From positions 1-29,975 of the IMG/VR virus record IMGVR_UViG_3300000405_000026: a DNA stretch of 29,975 nucleotides; one strand, written 5' to 3'. The notes beneath the pieces are model-generated. The model saw only the letters and a list, made by a program, of their open reading frames with translations. It had not been told where the DNA came from and did not search any database. The stretch's first letter is position 1. Each line of letters opens with the position of its first letter. The stretch is from a virus. The position numbers and the translations under genes are program-made. This document shows positions 29,116-29,975 of the stretch, in pieces.

Positions 29116-29975
29116 TGTCCTATGAACTATCGCAAAAGCAATCAAACGCGTGGGCAAAATTAGAAGATTCCCACACGAACGAGGTTTTATACGGTGGCGC
29201 CGCTGGGGGCGGTAAATCGGTCTTAGGCTGCATCTGGCAGGTTTACCGAAGAACCAAATACCCCGGAACGCGTGGATTAATTGGTCGGTCAAAGCTATCA
29301 AACCTAAAGGAATCAACCCTTGTAACCCTGTTTGATGTGCTCTCTAAGATGCAGTACAAGGCCGGAATTGATTTCAAGTATAACGCTCAAGACCATTTCA
29401 TTCTGTTCGTGAACGGCTCAAAAATCATTCTTAAAGACCTATTTGCATACCCTTCCGATCCTGATTTTCAGTCATTGGGATCAACGGAATACACCGACGT
29501 ATTTATCGATGAGGCAACGGAAATAAGCCTGAAAGCCTACGACATAGTAAGGTCACGAATAAGGTACAAGCTCAATCAAAACGGGCTTATTCCAAAGATT
29601 TACATTACTGGAAACCCACAGCCTGGTTGGGTAAAAAATCGTTTTGTTTCCAATGAACAGGGTCGTATAAGCCTAAAAGCAAATCAATCATTCATCGCGG
29701 CCAACGTCTTCGATAATCCTGACCCGGAATTTGTAAGGCTTTACGAGAAGCAGTTAAATGATTTGGATAGCGACTACGACCGCGCCCGGCTATTATACGG
29801 CGACTGGGATGCACAGCGAGAAGTAACCAACCCATTCGCCACCCAATACGACGAGAAAATCCATGTTTCCAAGACAGTGCACAACGTAAATCGGCAGCTG
29901 ATAATCTCAATTGACTTCAACATCGACCCCTTTTCAGCCAATGTATACAACCTTTGGAATGACGGCATACCACAC
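29115..29975 (+). CDS. terL: Terminase large subunit (5' part, cut by the window end)
   Basis: The frame starts at a GTG at 29115 sharing a base with the TerS stop, and runs to the window end (287 codons) without a stop. Walker A is GGAAGGGKSV (27-36), preceded by TNEVLYGG. Walker B is TDVFIDEATE (127-136) with D132 and E133 as catalytic pair. GNPQPGW is the coupling motif region. The RNase H-like nuclease domain begins at IISIDFNIDP, with D267 as the first metal ligand. This is the packaging motor ATPase and headful/site nuclease. Later nuclease motifs lie outside the window. There is no upstream ATG in this frame close to the TerS stop. Confidence 0.95.
   Translation, partial: MSYELSQKQSNAWAKLEDSHTNEVLYGGAAGGGKSVLGCIWQVYRRTKYPGTRGLIGRSKLSNLKESTLVTLFDVLSKMQYKAGIDFKYNAQDHFILFVNGSKIILKDLFAYPSDPDFQSLGSTEYTDVFIDEATEISLKAYDIVRSRIRYKLNQNGLIPKIYITGNPQPGWVKNRFVSNEQGRISLKANQSFIAANVFDNPDPEFVRLYEKQLNDLDSDYDRARLLYGDWDAQREVTNPFATQYDEKIHVSKTVHNVNRQLIISIDFNIDPFSANVYNLWNDGIPH

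Noticed and set aside
1-29975. CRISPR arrays, insertion sequences or rRNA
   Set aside because: No regularly spaced direct repeats, transposase genes or rRNA-like sequence were seen on reading both strands.

Overview
This window is 30 kb of a tailed-phage genome, probably a siphovirus or a related prophage, infecting a member of the Bacteroidota. The host call rests on three things. Promoter-like TAnnTTTG boxes stand before the first gene of several operons. A-rich leaders of the type AACC..AAACA..AAACAAAATG replace Shine-Dalgarno sites. The gene families (DUF6291-like replisome organizer, FISUMP-domain protein, small Cys-rich phage proteins) are familiar from Bacteroidota phages. No rRNA, complete tRNA, insertion sequence or CRISPR array was found. 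Family names come from reading the proteins, not from database searches.

Layout. (1) 1-292: a small membrane-anchored protein cut by the window start, then a terminator (309-340) and a tRNA 3'-end-like fragment (374-406, minus strand). (2) 502-1498, minus: three small phage proteins with their own promoters. (3) 1616-4651, plus: a DnaB-type helicase and six small genes, diverging from block 2. (4) 20620-4658, minus: one long, densely packed block. In transcription order it holds a 47-aa HTH protein, a replisome organizer, small genes, a permuted FISUMP-domain protein, a membrane protein, a tail assembly chaperone with a -1 frameshift signal, a tape measure protein, tail-tip/baseplate and fibre proteins, and a structural protein closed by a strong terminator. 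After the terminator come two glycosyltransferases (one fused to a methyltransferase-like domain), a 24-codon micro-gene and a portal-like protein. (5) 20756-28382, plus: a recombination and DNA-modification block with a coiled-coil accessory protein, an annealing-protein candidate, a YqaJ/lambda-type exonuclease, an SNF2-type helicase, an amino-methyltransferase, HTH and Zn proteins and a VRR-NUC nuclease. A terminator ends it. (6) 28539-29975, plus: a new promoter, a small gene, and terminase small and large subunits; the large subunit runs off the window.

Working picture. Divergent promoter regions at about 1499-1615 and 20621-20755 split the genome into opposing units. The plus-strand genes replicate, recombine, methylate and package the DNA. 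The minus-strand block builds the tail and connector and possibly glycosylates virions or host surface. Major capsid, head-protease, lysis and integrase genes are not visible and presumably lie outside the window.

The most notable observations are: the tail-chaperone frameshift site (T9 at 17007-17015) with a continuous -1 frame; a tandem pair of pseudoknot-like elements in the tail operon (13613-13770) whose paired arms differ in sequence but keep complementarity; the 24-aa Pro/Lys-rich micro-gene; the circularly permuted FISUMP domain; and the helicase/methyltransferase pair.
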